DNA from: Ideonella_A sp963843805
GTDB taxonomy: Bacteria > Pseudomonadota > Gammaproteobacteria > Burkholderiales > Burkholderiaceae_C
Length of the DNA stretch: 64,000 nt
Assembly: GCA_963843805.1 (NCBI GenBank)
Contig: CAWJLY010000009.1
Location: 1,007,216-1,071,215, forward strand
Direction of reading: 5' to 3'
Each line of letters begins with the position of its first letter. Within the stretch, counting starts at the first letter, position 1. The translations under genes and the position numbers were made by a program. Under the pieces are notes generated by a model. That model was not told the DNA's origin. It did no database searches and saw only the letters and a list, made by a program, of their open reading frames with translations. Shown in pieces: positions 37,061-46,570 of this stretch.

Positions 37061-38154
37061 CAGGCTGCGCCGCCTTGCATTGCCGTCTTCTGGTCGTCGC
37101 GGGCCCTGTAGTTGCGATCCAGCCATTCGCGGTAAGCGCCACTTTGCACCCGTTCGACCCAATCGGCGTGAGCCAGGTACCACTGGACCGTCTTGCGAAT
37201 ACCGGTCTCGAAAGTTTCGGCGGGTTTCCAGCCGAGTTCGCGTTCCAGTTTGCGGGCATCGATTGCGTAACGACGGTCGTGGCCCGGGCGGTCGGTGACG
37301 TAGGTGATCAGCCGCGAATGGCTGCCGGCCGGGTCGGGCCGCAGCTCGTCGAGCAGCGTGCAGACCGTCTGCACGATCTCGATATTCGGCTTCTCGTTCC
37401 AGCCACCGACGTTGTAGGTTTCGCCGACCCGCCCGCGAGCCAGGACCTCGCGAATGGCTGAACAATGGTCCTTCACATACAACCAGTCGCGCACCTGCTG
37501 GCCATCGCCGTAGACGGGCAACGGTTTGCCAGCCAGCGCATTGACGATCATCAGCGGGATCAGCTTTTCCGGAAAGTGGAACGGCCCGTAGTTGTTGCTG
37601 CAGTTGGTGGTCAGAACCGGCAGGCCGTAGGTGTGATGCCAGGCGCGGACCAGGTGGTCGCTGGCCGCCTTGCTCGCCGAATAGGGACTGTTCGGTTGAT
37701 ACAGATGCGTCTCGGTGAACGGCGCATCGGTCTTCGCCAACGAGCCGTAGACCTCGTCGGTCGACACATGGTGGAAGCGAAAAGCCGCCTTGTCGGCATC
37801 GCCCAGGCTCGTCCAGTGGCCGCGGGCCGCTTCGAGCAATGTGAACGTGCCGTTGACGTTGGTCTGCACAAACGCGCCGGGGCCGTGGATGCTGCGGTCG
37901 ACATGGCTTTCGGCAGCGAAATGGATGACTGCGCGCGGCTTGTGCTCGGCGAACAGGCGATCGAGCAGGGCGCGGTCGCCGATGTCGCCGTGGACGAAGA
38001 CATGCCGCGAATCGCCATCGAGCGAAGCCAGGCTCTCGCGATTGCCGGCATAGGTCAGCGCGTCGAGGTTGACCACCGACTCGTCGCTCTGGGCCAGCCA
38101 GTCGAGCACAAAATTGGCGCCGATGAAGCCGGCGCCGCCGGTGACGAGGATCAT
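37060..38154 (-). CDS. rmlB: dTDP-glucose 4,6-dehydratase
   Basis: Second enzyme of the pathway: dTDP-glucose to dTDP-4-keto-6-deoxyglucose, with tightly bound NAD. 364 residues, intact. The start is the ATG giving MILVTGGAGFIGANF (GxxGxxG cofactor motif); the longer frame upstream is not conserved. Other motifs are HFAAESHVDRSIHGP, FHHVSTDEVYGSL (with the catalytic Thr-Asp-Glu), PYSASKAASDHLV (YxxxK) and SNNYGPFHFPEKLIPL. It heads the rmlB-rmlD-rmlA-rmlC operon, which supplies rhamnose for O-antigen or exopolysaccharide, although no glycosyltransferase genes are adjacent. Confidence 0.97.
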   Translation of the reverse strand: MILVTGGAGFIGANFVLDWLAQSDESVVNLDALTYAGNRESLASLDGDSRHVFVHGDIGDRALLDRLFAEHKPRAVIHFAAESHVDRSIHGPGAFVQTNVNGTFTLLEAARGHWTSLGDADKAAFRFHHVSTDEVYGSLAKTDAPFTETHLYQPNSPYSASKAASDHLVRAWHHTYGLPVLTTNCSNNYGPFHFPEKLIPLMIVNALAGKPLPVYGDGQQVRDWLYVKDHCSAIREVLARGRVGETYNVGGWNEKPNIEIVQTVCTLLDELRPDPAGSHSRLITYVTDRPGHDRRYAIDARKLERELGWKPAETFETGIRKTVQWYLAHADWVERVQSGAYREWLDRNYRARDDQKTAMQGGAA

Positions 38155-38307
38155 GAAATACCCTGCAAATTGGTTGAGGGAAAGGTGCCGACTGACGCGG
38201 GGCGCCGGGCGATGGCTGGCGCTTCGATCGAGCGATTTTAGGGGGCGACGAGAAGGGCACTTGGCGTGCCGACCCGCCGAAAATGCCGACACGCGCGATA
38301 ATCACGC

Positions 38308-39789
38308 ATGATTGAAGCTACACAGTTGGTCGACGGCGCAACGCCCGAGACCGTGGCAGCCGCGCCCGCGCCTGCCCGATTCGACACCTTGCCGCTCGAC
38401 CCCAAACTGCTTCGCGCGGTCGCCGAGTCGGGTTATCTGATGATGACGCCGATCCAGGCCAAGGCGATTCCGGTTGTGCTCGCCGGCCGCGATGTGATGG
38501 GCGCCGCACAGACCGGAACCGGCAAGACGGCGGCCTTCTCGATCCCGCTGCTGCAGAAGATGCTGCGCCACGAGACCTCCAGCGTCTCGCCGGCCCGCCA
38601 TCCGGTGCGAGCGCTGGTCATTGCGCCGACGCGTGAGCTGGCCGATCAGGTCGCCAACAACGTGAAGACTTATTCGCAACATACCAAGCTGCGCGCAGCC
38701 GTGGTGTTCGGTGGCATCGACATGAAGCCGCAGACCGCCGAGCTGAAAGCCGGCGTCGAGGTGTTGATCGCGACACCTGGCCGTCTGCTCGACCACATCG
38801 AGGCGAAGAACTGCGTCTTGAACCAGGTTGAATACGTGGTTCTCGACGAAGCCGACCGCATGCTCGACATCGGCTTCCTGCCTGACCTGCAACGCATCCT
38901 CAGTTATCTGCCGAAGCAGCGCCAGACGCTGCTGTTCTCTGCCACCTTTTCGCCCGAGATCAAGCGTCTGGCCGAGAGTTATCTGCAGGATCCGGTGCTG
39001 GTCGAGGTGGCGCGGCCGAATGCCACGGCGACCAATGTCGAACAACGCTTCTACAGCGTCGACACCGACGACAAACGTCGTGCTGTGTTGCGGCTGATCA
39101 AGGATCGGCAACTGACGCAAGCGCTGGTATTCGTCAATTCCAAGCTGGGTTGCGCCCGGCTGGCGCGTTCATTCGAACGCGACGGTCTGCGTACCACGGC
39201 CTTGCACGGCGACAAGTCGCAGGACGAGCGACTGAAGGCGCTGGATGCCTTCAAGGCCGGCTCGGTCGAGGTGATGGTGGCCACCGATGTCGCGGCGCGG
39301 GGCCTGGATATTGCTGATCTGCCGGCAGTCTTCAACTTCGACGTGCCGTTCAATGCCGAAGATTACGTGCATCGCATCGGCCGCACCGGCCGGGCAGGCG
39401 CATCGGGCCTGGCGGTCACGCTGGTCACCCGCGACGATGCGCGGCTGATGAGTGATATCGAAAAACTGATCAAGAAGAAGGTCGAACTGGAGCCGCTCGA
39501 GCTCGACGACGAGCCGCCCCGGCGGGACCAACGCGAACGCTTTCGGCAAGAAGCCGTTGTGGCCGACGCGCCACCGCGGTCGGCGCCGCTGCGCAGCAGT
39601 CCGCAACCATCGCGCGACCCTTTTTTCGACAGGCCCTACGAAGCGCCGTCCGATGCCAAGCCGAGCTGGGAGAAGGCGTCTGCTGCGCCGGCAGCGCGCG
39701 GTGTTTCGGCCAATATCAAGCCCAAGCGCAAGGTCGCGGCGCTGTTCGGCGCCAAGCCGGTCGAGTCAGCCACCAGCGGCCAGCACTGA
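38308..39789 (+). CDS. rhlE: DEAD-box RNA helicase (RhlE-like)
   Basis: 493-residue ATP-dependent RNA helicase, probably for ribosome assembly or mRNA turnover. The motifs in order are Q motif (FDTLPLDPKLL...MTPIQ), Walker A AQTGTGKT, PTREL, GG, TPGRLLD, DEAD in VLDEADRMLD, SAT in LFSATFS, then the second RecA domain with ALVFVNSK, ATDVAARGLD and HRIGRTGRAG. The last 90 residues are a basic, Pro/Arg-rich low-complexity tail ending KPKRKVAALFGAKPV, likely for RNA or RNase E contact. No clear Shine-Dalgarno precedes the ATG, and a GATAAT lies just six bases upstream, so the leader may be very short. The 3' end overlaps the convergent methylase gene by 24 bases. Confidence 0.95.
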   Translation: MIEATQLVDGATPETVAAAPAPARFDTLPLDPKLLRAVAESGYLMMTPIQAKAIPVVLAGRDVMGAAQTGTGKTAAFSIPLLQKMLRHETSSVSPARHPVRALVIAPTRELADQVANNVKTYSQHTKLRAAVVFGGIDMKPQTAELKAGVEVLIATPGRLLDHIEAKNCVLNQVEYVVLDEADRMLDIGFLPDLQRILSYLPKQRQTLLFSATFSPEIKRLAESYLQDPVLVEVARPNATATNVEQRFYSVDTDDKRRAVLRLIKDRQLTQALVFVNSKLGCARLARSFERDGLRTTALHGDKSQDERLKALDAFKAGSVEVMVATDVAARGLDIADLPAVFNFDVPFNAEDYVHRIGRTGRAGASGLAVTLVTRDDARLMSDIEKLIKKKVELEPLELDDEPPRRDQRERFRQEAVVADAPPRSAPLRSSPQPSRDPFFDRPYEAPSDAKPSWEKASAAPAARGVSANIKPKRKVAALFGAKPVESATSGQH

Positions 39790-40558
39790 AAAAACAGCCG
39801 GCACATTGGCCGGCAGGCTGAGCGCTTGCCGGCGCCACTCGGCAACGGTTGCGCTGCGATTGAAGCCGCCGGGCATCGTCAGGCCACAGGCCACTGCGAG
39901 CCGCGTCGTCGGCTGCAACGAGGCCAGCAGCGCACTCAGCAACGCCGGGTTGCGATACGGCGTCTCGATCATCAGTTGAGTCTGTCGGGCGCGCAGCGAA
40001 AGCGCTTCCAGTTCACGGATTCGCGATTGTTCGCGAACTCGCGTCGACCGGCAGATAGCCGACGAACGCGAAGCTCTGACCCTGCAGTCCACTGGCGGCC
40101 AATGCCAGCAGCAGCGAACTGGCGCCGGCCAATGCGATCACTTCGAGCCCCAGATCGTGCGCCGCCTGCACGAGGCCGGCACCCGGATCGGCGACGGCAG
40201 GCAGTCCGGCCTCGGACAACAGCCCGACATCGTGGCCGGCGAATGCCGGCTTCAACAGCTCGTTCCACTGTGCTGGTGTCGGCCCGCCGCGCGCCGCGCC
40301 GCCCTTGGCCGGCCGCGGCAGTTCAACGATCGACAAGGCCTGCAGCGGCGCGGCCAGCGGCGTGACGGCGTCGACGCGTTTGAGCAACGCGCGGGTTGTC
40401 TTCGCATTTTCACAGACCCAGTGTTCGAGTCTCGCGGCGATCCGGATCACGCCCGCCGGCAGCAAGTCGTCGAGCGCGGCGGGCAGTTGACCGGCGGCCA
40501 GCCCGAAGTCCAGCGTGTTCGGTACCAGATACAGGCGCCCGTTGGTGCCTGGGCTCAT
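39766..40558 (-). CDS. Tetrapyrrole-methylase-fold SAM-dependent methyltransferase (RsmI-like paralogue), one frameshift
   Basis: About 263 residues. RLYLVPNTLDFG at the N-terminus, ARLEHWVCENAKTTRALLKR, DVGLLSEAGLPAVADPGAGL (the SAM-site signature of the family) and LAGASSLLLALAASGLQGQS match the RsmI/YraL type, which 2'-O-methylates C1402 of 16S rRNA. The N-terminus differs from canonical RsmI, so it is a paralogous subgroup seen next to maf in Burkholderiales. After an extra T near 40.04 kb the C-terminal part continues SREQSRIRELEALSLRARQT, QLMIETPYRNPALL. The start overlaps the maf stop (ATGA). Confidence 0.85.
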
Positions 40559-41184
40559 TGCAGTCCTCCGACAGGCGCCGGTTGCGGTGCAGGAGCCAGC
40601 GGGTCGATTCCCGCCTGACGCAGCAGCTCCGCGGTCTTGATCATGGGCAGTCCGATCAAGGCAGTGGCGTCGTCGCTGCGGATGGCGGACATGAGACTGA
40701 TGCCGAGCCCTTCGCATTTGGCGCTGCCAGCGCAATCGTAGGCCGGCTCCAGCTGCAGATAACGCTCGATCTCTTCGTCGCTGAGCTCACGCATCCGCAC
40801 CTCGACCGGCTCGCGCGCGCTGCGCTCGAAGGCAAGCGCATGGCAGACCACGGCCACCGCCGTCTCGAAGTGGATCGTCTGCCCGCGCATGCGCGCGCAG
40901 TTGAGCTACTGCACGCGAATGGTCGCCCGGTTTGCCGAGCACCTGATCGCCGAGTGCAGCCACCTGGTCCGAGCCGATCACCACCGCATCGGGAAAGCGC
41001 GCGCGACAGCGCGTGCCTTGGCCAATGCCAGCCGGCCGGACAGTTGCTCGCACCGTTTCACCCGCATGCGGCGGTCTCGTCGACCATCGGCGACACCACG
41101 TCGAACAGCGATTTTCAGGCGGGCCAGCAGTTCGCGTCGGTACGGAGAGGTGGACGCGAGGATCAATGGACGAGAAGCGGTCAT
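40555..41184 (-). CDS. maf: Maf/YceF-type nucleotide pyrophosphatase, frameshifted
   Basis: About 205 residues when joined over several frame changes between 40.88 and 41.13 kb. N-terminal PLILASTSPYRRELLARLKI (ribose/base site S-x-x-R-R-x-L-L), then ALAKARAVA, PDAVVIGSDQVA with the catalytic Asp of the house-cleaning hydrolase, and an intact C-terminal half: TIHFETAVAVVCHALAFE, RYLQLEPAYDCAGSAKCEG and ALIGLPMIKTAELLRQAG. The order matches the E. coli YceF branch, which hydrolyses 7-methyl-GTP, and the gene is divergent from yceD as in many proteobacteria. Confidence 0.9.
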
Positions 41185-41272
41185 GGCCGATTGTCCAACA
41201 GGCTTGCCGGCAACCGCGCGGGACATCTGTCGACCGAGCCCGGGATGCGAATGCGCGCCGTACACTGAGCCG

Positions 41273-41834
41273 ATGCGCGGAAAAAAATTCGATCCTCGGC
41301 ACCTCGATATCAGGGCATTTGCCGACCGCTCGGCTTCGCTGGAGGGCGTGACCCCGGTGCGACAGTTCAAGCGACTGAACGCCAGTACACATCCGGATGC
41401 TCCAGCTTCGGCCGACGACTCGGCAAGCTGGCGTGTCGCGGGCGAGGTTCGTGCCGTGCGTGGGGCCCCTGCGCAGCCCGGTCTGCACCTGGATGCCGAT
41501 GTGCTTGTGCACCTGACCTGCCAGCGCTGCCTGCAAGCGGTGACGACGCCCTTGCACGTCGATGCCGACTTCATATTCGTACCGGATGAAGCCACCGCGG
41601 CGGAGCAGGACGTCGATTCCGAGGCGGATATCCTGGTCGAGTCGCGATCCTTCAATCTGCTTGCGCTGATCGAGGACGAGCTGCTGTTGGCACTGCCTTT
41701 GGTACCCCGGCATGATGGCGCAATGCCCGCAGCCGCTGCGGCCGCCCGCCGACTCGGAGGTGAGCGAATCCGCCGCACAGGACAATCCGTTTGCCGCGTT
41801 GGCAGGTATCAAGCTGCGCAAGACGACCGACTGA
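41273..41834 (+). CDS. yceD: YceD/DUF177 family protein (23S rRNA accumulation protein), frameshifted near the C-terminus
   Basis: About 187 residues. It starts at the ATG giving MRGKKFDPRHLDIRAFADRS. The diagnostic metal-site-like motif is VHLTCQRCLQAV (CxxC), followed by DADFIFVPDEA and the acidic LVESRSFNLLALIEDELLLA, then LPLVPRH. One extra C near 41.75 kb shifts the frame; after removal the C-terminus reads SESAAQDNPFAALAGIKLRK and TTD with a stop. The protein affects 23S rRNA levels in E. coli and is nearly always followed by rpmF, as here. Confidence 0.92.
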
Positions 41835-41862
41835 CCTCTGGGCTGCCCCCGATCACCGCGCA

Positions 41863-41871
41863 TGCTAGAAT
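41863..41871 (+). promoter_or_regulatory. Extended -10 promoter element before rpmF
   Basis: TGCTAGAAT has the extended -10 form (TGn plus TAGAAT) and lies 95 bases before the rpmF start, with no good -35 at the usual distance. This would allow rpmF-plsX-fab transcription independent of yceD. Confidence 0.45.
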
Positions 41872-41965
41872 CGCAGGCTTTTCAGAGCGCGCCTACGCCT
41901 TTTCTGGCGGAGATGCGCGCCGTGTGCCTGGGCGATGAAGCCTCTGGCCGCATCAGGAGAATCTA

Positions 41966-42148
41966 ATGGCCGTTCAACAGAACAAGAAATCCCCATCCAA
42001 GCGCGGCATGCACCGCTCGCACAATGCCGTGGCGGCGCCCGGCACCGCAATCGAGCCGACCACCGGCGAGGTGCATTTGCGTCACCACATCAGCCCGACC
42101 GGGTTCTATCGCGGGCGCAAGGTCCTCAAGAGCAAGGCCGACGCCTGA
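41966..42148 (+). CDS. rpmF: 50S ribosomal protein L32
   Basis: 60 residues, full length. MAVQQNKKSPSKRGMHRSHN is the conserved L32 start. The betaproteobacterial form has HLRHHISPTGFYRGRKVL near the C-terminus and lacks the CxxC zinc motif found in some phyla. AGGAGA lies five to eleven bases upstream. It belongs to the yceD-rpmF-plsX block, linking ribosome and membrane-lipid synthesis. Confidence 0.97.
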   Translation: MAVQQNKKSPSKRGMHRSHNAVAAPGTAIEPTTGEVHLRHHISPTGFYRGRKVLKSKADA

Positions 42149-42270
42149 TCGGGCTTTCTCGGCTTCGCTGCGCCGCAAGGCCGGCGCGTGTCGCTGAGGT
42201 GGCCACTTCGATCGTCATGCGTTTGCATTCGGTGATCTGGCAATGCGCCTGGCGCGCCTTGCGTCACTGC

Positions 42271-43407
42271 ATGAGCGTGGCTTCGTTTCCTTCGGCGCAT
42301 CCGCCGGTCGCTGGCAACAAGGCAGTTGTGCGGCTATCAGTCGATTGCATGGGCGGTGACCACGGGCCCGCGATCACGCTTCCAGCCTGCAAGGCGTTTC
42401 TCGACAGCCATCCCGATGCCGAATTGATCCTGGTCGGCCGCGCCGATGCCTTGGCGCCAGCACAGGGTTGGGCCCGGTGTCGGATCGTCGTTGCCGCCGA
42501 TGTCGTGGAGTCGGACGACCCGATCGAGACTGCACTGCGACGCAAGAAGGATTCTTCGCTGCGGGTGGCCATCATGCAGGTTCGTGCCACGGATGGCGAG
42601 CCTTCTGCTGCCGACGCCTGTGTGTCCGCCGGCAACACCGGTGCGCTGATGGCGCTGGCCCGTTATCTGCTGAAAACGCTGGACGGTATCGATCGCCCGG
42701 CGATCGCCACGGTCTTGCCGAATGTGCGCGATCGCTTCACCACCGTGCTCGATCTGGGTGCCAATGTCGATTGCAGCGCGGAGCATCTGCTTCAATTCGC
42801 GGTCATGGGCAGCGCACTGGTATCGGCGGTCGAAGGCTGCGAAGCGCCCAGTGTCGGCTTGCTCAATATCGGGGAAGAGGCCATCAAGGGCAGCGAGACC
42901 ATCAAACACGCCGGCGAACTGTTGCGCGCAGCAGCCGAGCGCGGCCATCTGAATTTTTTTGGCAATGTCGAAGGCAACGACATCTTCAAGGGAACGACCG
43001 ATATCGTCGTCTGCGATGGCTTTGTCGGCAACGTCGCATTGAAGACCTCCGAGGGCCTGGCTGCCATGTTGTCGGATTTCATCAAGCAGGAATTCACCCG
43101 CAATCTGTACTCCAGGCTGGCTGCGCTGGTGGCGTTGCCGGTGCTCAGGCATTTCAAGTCACGCGTCGACCATCGCCGCTACAACGGCGCTGCGTTGCTG
43201 GGCCTGCGCGGCCTGGTGTTCAAGAGCCATGGTTCTGCCGATGCGTTTGCATTCGAGCACGCGCTCAATCGCGCTTATGATGCAGCGAAACATCAGTTGC
43301 TCGACAGGGTTCACGACCGCATCCGCGACATTCTGATGGCCATGCCCGAGACCGCCGGTCAGCCGCGCGACGACGCCGTCGCCACTGCGGCTCAACCGGC
43401 CGCTTGA
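42271..43407 (+). CDS. plsX: Phosphate acyltransferase PlsX
   Basis: 378 residues from the ATG giving MSVASFPSAHPPVAGNK; in-frame starts also lie upstream, and the conserved part begins at VRLSVDCMGGDHGP. Converts acyl-ACP and phosphate to acyl-phosphate, the donor for PlsY in phospholipid synthesis; peripheral membrane protein. Family blocks are DACVSAGNTGALMALARYLL, DLGANVDCSAEHLLQFAVMG, VGLLNIGEEAIKGSE, FFGNVEGNDIF and VCDGFVGNVALKTSEG. It is the first of a run of fatty-acid genes and precedes fabH by 20 bases. Confidence 0.95.
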   Translation: MSVASFPSAHPPVAGNKAVVRLSVDCMGGDHGPAITLPACKAFLDSHPDAELILVGRADALAPAQGWARCRIVVAADVVESDDPIETALRRKKDSSLRVAIMQVRATDGEPSAADACVSAGNTGALMALARYLLKTLDGIDRPAIATVLPNVRDRFTTVLDLGANVDCSAEHLLQFAVMGSALVSAVEGCEAPSVGLLNIGEEAIKGSETIKHAGELLRAAAERGHLNFFGNVEGNDIFKGTTDIVVCDGFVGNVALKTSEGLAAMLSDFIKQEFTRNLYSRLAALVALPVLRHFKSRVDHRRYNGAALLGLRGLVFKSHGSADAFAFEHALNRAYDAAKHQLLDRVHDRIRDILMAMPETAGQPRDDAVATAAQPAA

Positions 43408-43427
43408 ACGAGAACCAACGATCAGTC

Positions 43428-44403
43428 ATGGGTTTTGCACGCATCACCGGAACGGGCAGTGTCTTGCCCGGCGAGCGCCTGAGCAATCAGCAGTTGGCCG
43501 ATCGTCTGGCGGCCAGCGGCGTCGAAACCTCCGACGAGTGGATCGTCGAGCGCACCGGAATCCGTGCCCGGCATTTCGCGCTGGCCGATCAGCAGGCAAG
43601 CGACCTGGCCTGTACCGCAGCCCGGCATGCGCTGGAAGCGGCCGGCCGCAAACCGGCAGATATCGATCTGATCATTGTCGCTACCTCGACGCCGGATATG
43701 GTTTTTCCGTCGACCGCGTGCATCGTGCAGCGCAAGCTGGGCATTCACGGCTGCCCGGCCTTCGATGTTCAGGCCGTCTGTTCGGGTTTCGTCTACGCAC
43801 TCGGTGTTGCCGATTCGATGATTCGCACCGGCATGGCGCAGCGTGCGCTTGGTGATCGGCACCGAAGTATTTTCGAGAATTCTCGATTTCAGCGACCGCA
43901 CGACCTGTGTGCTGTTTGGTGATGGTGCCGGCGCCGTGGTCCTCGAGGCCAGTGACGTGCCCGGCATCCTGGCAACCGAGCTGCATGCCGACGGCCGCCA
44001 TGCCGACATTCTCTGCACGCCTGGTACGGTGGCGGGTGGTCAGGTGGTGGGCAGTCCGCTGCTCAAGATGGACGGCCCGGCGGTTTTCAAGATGGCTGTC
44101 GGTGTGCTCGAAAGCGTGGCGCGTTCGGTACTGGACAAGGCCGGCAAGTCGTCCGACGACATCGACTGGTTGATTCCGCACCAGGCCAACATCCGGATCA
44201 TGCACAGCACGGCAAAAAAACTGCACGTGCCGCTCGACAAGTTGATCGTGACGCTCGACGAGCACGGCAACACATCGGCTGCGTCGATTCCGCTGGCGCT
44301 CGACGCCGCGGTGCGAACCGGCAAGGTCAAACGCGGTGATACGGTGATGCTGGAAGGTGTCGGTGGTGGTTTTACCTGGGGTGCGGTGTTGCTCGATTTT
44401 TGA
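43428..44403 (+). CDS. fabH: Beta-ketoacyl-ACP synthase III, one frameshift
   Basis: Starts fatty-acid synthesis by condensing acetyl-CoA with malonyl-ACP. About 325 residues when joined. The first part holds the active Cys in FDVQAVCSGFVYALG (residue 118); the second holds ERLL-like LVIGTEVFSRILDFSDRTTC, the His of WLIPHQANIRI and the Asn of DEHGNTSAASIPLAL. A single extra G in GCGCTTGGTGATC (near 43.85 kb) breaks the frame between them. Because the gene is normally essential and every catalytic residue is present, I take this as a sequence error. Start is the ATG giving MGFARITGTGS. Confidence 0.95.
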
Positions 44404-44459
44404 GTGGCCGCCGACCGTCGCCTTGCGTCACTCACGGTGCGCGAAATAAAGAGAGGGTG

Positions 44460-45398
44460 ATGACCGATTTCGCATTCGTTTTTCCCGGACAGGGCTCACA
44501 GGCGGTTGGCATGCTCGACGCCTGGTCTGGGCATCCCGCAGTTGAACAAACCCTGGCCGAAGCATCCGACGCGCTCGGGGAAGATGTCGCCGCCTTGATT
44601 CACTCCGGATCGAAGGAGGCGCTCGATCTGACGACCAATACGCAGCCAGTGATGTTGACAGCCGGGATCGCCTGTTACCGGGCCTGGCTGGCCGAGACGG
44701 GCCTGCGTCCGTCGGTGGTTGCCGGTCATTCGCTGGGGGAGTACAGCGCGCTGGTTGCTGCAGAAGCCTTGTCTTTGGCTGATGCCCTGCCACTGGTTCG
44801 CTTTCGTGCGCAGGCGATGCAGGAAGCCGTGCCGGTGGGTGTCGGTGCGATGGCTGCTGTGCTGGGCCTCGATGCCGAGACGGTTCGCCTGGCCTGCGCC
44901 GACGCGATGCGGATCAGTGGTGAAGTGGTCGAGGCAGCCAATTTCAACGACCCCAAGCAGACGGTGATTTCCGGCAGCAAGGCCGCAGTTGCCGCAGCGT
45001 GTGAACTGGTCAAGACGCGCGGCGCCAAGCGTGCGCTGCCGCTGCCGGTTTCGGCTCCGTTCCATTCGAGCCTGATGCGCCCGGCCGCCGAACGCTTGCG
45101 CGAACGTCTTGCCGGGCTTTCGTTGCGGACTCCGAAAATCGAATTGATCAACAACATCGATGTGGCTGCGCCGAACGATGTCGATGCCATCCGCGATGCG
45201 CTGTACCGCCAGGCCTACGGGGCAGTTCGCTGGGTCGAGGTGGTGCAGGCGATCCGCAGCCGCGGCGTCGGCGTGGTGCTGGAATGTGGCCCGGGCAAGG
45301 TGTTGTCCGGTACCGTCAAACGCATCGACGCATCGATCAGTTCGACCTGCATTCTCGACCCGGTCACGCTGGCCGAGGCGCGGGCGTTGCTGGCCTGA
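44460..45398 (+). CDS. fabD: Malonyl-CoA:ACP transacylase
   Basis: 312 residues, intact. Moves malonyl from CoA to ACP. The ATG follows AGAGAGGG. FVFPGQGSQAVGML is the N-terminal signature, the catalytic Ser91 lies in VVAGHSLGEYSALVAA, the partner His in VSAPFHSSLM, and QP near TQPVMLTA is the family Gln site. C-terminal ECGPGKVLSGTVKRID is also conserved. It lies between fabH and fabG, transcribed in the same direction. Confidence 0.97.
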   Translation: MTDFAFVFPGQGSQAVGMLDAWSGHPAVEQTLAEASDALGEDVAALIHSGSKEALDLTTNTQPVMLTAGIACYRAWLAETGLRPSVVAGHSLGEYSALVAAEALSLADALPLVRFRAQAMQEAVPVGVGAMAAVLGLDAETVRLACADAMRISGEVVEAANFNDPKQTVISGSKAAVAAACELVKTRGAKRALPLPVSAPFHSSLMRPAAERLRERLAGLSLRTPKIELINNIDVAAPNDVDAIRDALYRQAYGAVRWVEVVQAIRSRGVGVVLECGPGKVLSGTVKRIDASISSTCILDPVTLAEARALLA

Positions 45399-45437
45399 CT
45401 TGTCGGCAAAAACTAACCGCCTGGAACAAGCTTCGAC

Positions 45438-46194
45438 ATGAATGACATGACGTTTGCGGGACAGATTGCGCTGGTGACCGGCGCATCGCGCGGCATCGGC
45501 CGGGCAATCGCAATGCAGCTGCAAAGCCAGGGGCTGACCGTCATCGGCACCGCAACCAGCGACTGCCGGAGCGCAGGCGATCAGCGACGCCTTGCAGGCC
45601 GCAGGCGGCGGTGCCAGCAGAGGTCTGTGCCTGGACGTCACCGATGGTGCCGCAGTCGATTCGGCAATCGAACACATCATCAAGGCCGACGGCGCCCTGC
45701 ATGTACTGGTGAACAATGCCGGAATCACCCGCGACACGCTGTCGATGCGGATGAAGGACGACGACTGGGACGCCGTGCTCGACACCAACTTGAAGGCGGT
45801 ATTCCGCACCAGCCGCGCGGCAACCCGCCCGATGATGAAGCAGCGTTATGGGCGCATCGTCAACATCACCTCGGTGGTCGGTGCCAGCGGCAATGCCGGG
45901 CAGGCAAACTATGCGGCAGCCAAGGCCGGCGTGGCCGGATTGACGCGATCATTGGCCCGCGAACTGGGCAGCCGCGGCATCACGGTCAATTGCGTGGCGC
46001 CCGGTTTTATCGATACCGACATGACGCGCGCCTTGTCCGAAGCCCAGACTGCCGCGCTGAAGGCGCAGATCCCGGTCGGCCGACTCGGCGAAGCCGTCGA
46101 GATTGCCTACGCGGTGGCTTTTCTTGCCTCGCCGCAGGCCGCTTACATCACCGGATCCGAGTTGCATGTCAATGGTGGCATGTTCATGAATTGA
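45438..46194 (+). CDS. fabG: 3-oxoacyl-ACP reductase, one frameshift
   Basis: NADPH-dependent SDR that reduces the beta-keto group during chain elongation; about 251 residues when joined. The first frame gives ALVTGASRGIGRAIAMQLQS. After one extra base near 45.57 kb (AGCGACTGCCGG) the second frame continues AQAISDALQAAGGGASRG and holds VNNAGITRDTL, the catalytic Ser region NITSVVGASGNAGQ, YAAAKAGVAG and APGFIDTDMT. It ends HVNGGMFMN as in FabG. All four catalytic residues are present. Confidence 0.95.
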
Positions 46195-46222
46195 ATTTTC
46201 CGGATTTGCCCGGCCGGAAGCC

Positions 46223-46257
46223 GCAACACCCGGTCGTCTGAGCAGACCGGGTGCTGC
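46223..46257 (+). terminator. Inverted repeat between fabG and acpP (possible attenuator)
   Basis: GCAACACCCGGTC pairs with GACCGGGTGCTGC over 12 of 13 positions with a nine-base loop. Only CTTTA follows, so termination would be weak or partial. A TAGAAT hexamer just after it (46261-46266) could be the -10 of an acpP promoter. The arrangement suits separate, higher expression of acpP. Confidence 0.45.
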
Positions 46258-46301
46258 CTTTAGAATCCCGGGCTGTTTCAGACCACACTCCAGGAGGAGT
46301 C

Positions 46302-46541
46302 ATGAGCGATATCGAATCCCGTGTCAAGAAAATCATCGCCGAGCAACTCGGCGTGCCCGAGTCGGATGTGTCGAACGAGAAAGCCTTCGTGGCCGATCTG
46401 GGCGCCGATTCACTTGACACCGTGGAACTGGTGATGGCCCTCGAGGACGAGTTCGGCATCGAGATCCCCGATGAGGAAGCCGAAAAGATCACCACCGTGC
46501 AACTGGCCATCGACTACGCGTTGAAGAACCAGAAGGCCTGA
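46302..46541 (+). CDS. acpP: Acyl carrier protein
   Basis: 79 residues, acidic. The 4'-phosphopantetheine attachment Ser37 is in LGADSLDTVELVMALED. AGGAGGAGT gives a near-ideal ribosome-binding site six to fourteen bases before the ATG, in keeping with the abundance of ACP. AcpS, which attaches the prosthetic group, is encoded about 13 kb further on. fabF follows after 29 bases. Confidence 0.98.
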   Translation: MSDIESRVKKIIAEQLGVPESDVSNEKAFVADLGADSLDTVELVMALEDEFGIEIPDEEAEKITTVQLAIDYALKNQKA

Positions 46542-46570
46542 TGGACTGTTCGCAACAGCGGAGCTATCGA

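Noticed and set aside
38260..38310. A sigma-70 promoter for rhlE based on GATAAT next to the start codon.
   Set aside because: No -35 at proper spacing, and the hexamer lies only six bases from the ATG; noted in the gene entry but not called as a promoter.
43840..43860. Programmed frameshifting in fabH (and fabG, parA, degP, nagZ).
   Set aside because: There is no slippery heptamer with a downstream pseudoknot, and the same kind of single-base duplication recurs in unrelated genes, so sequence error is simpler.
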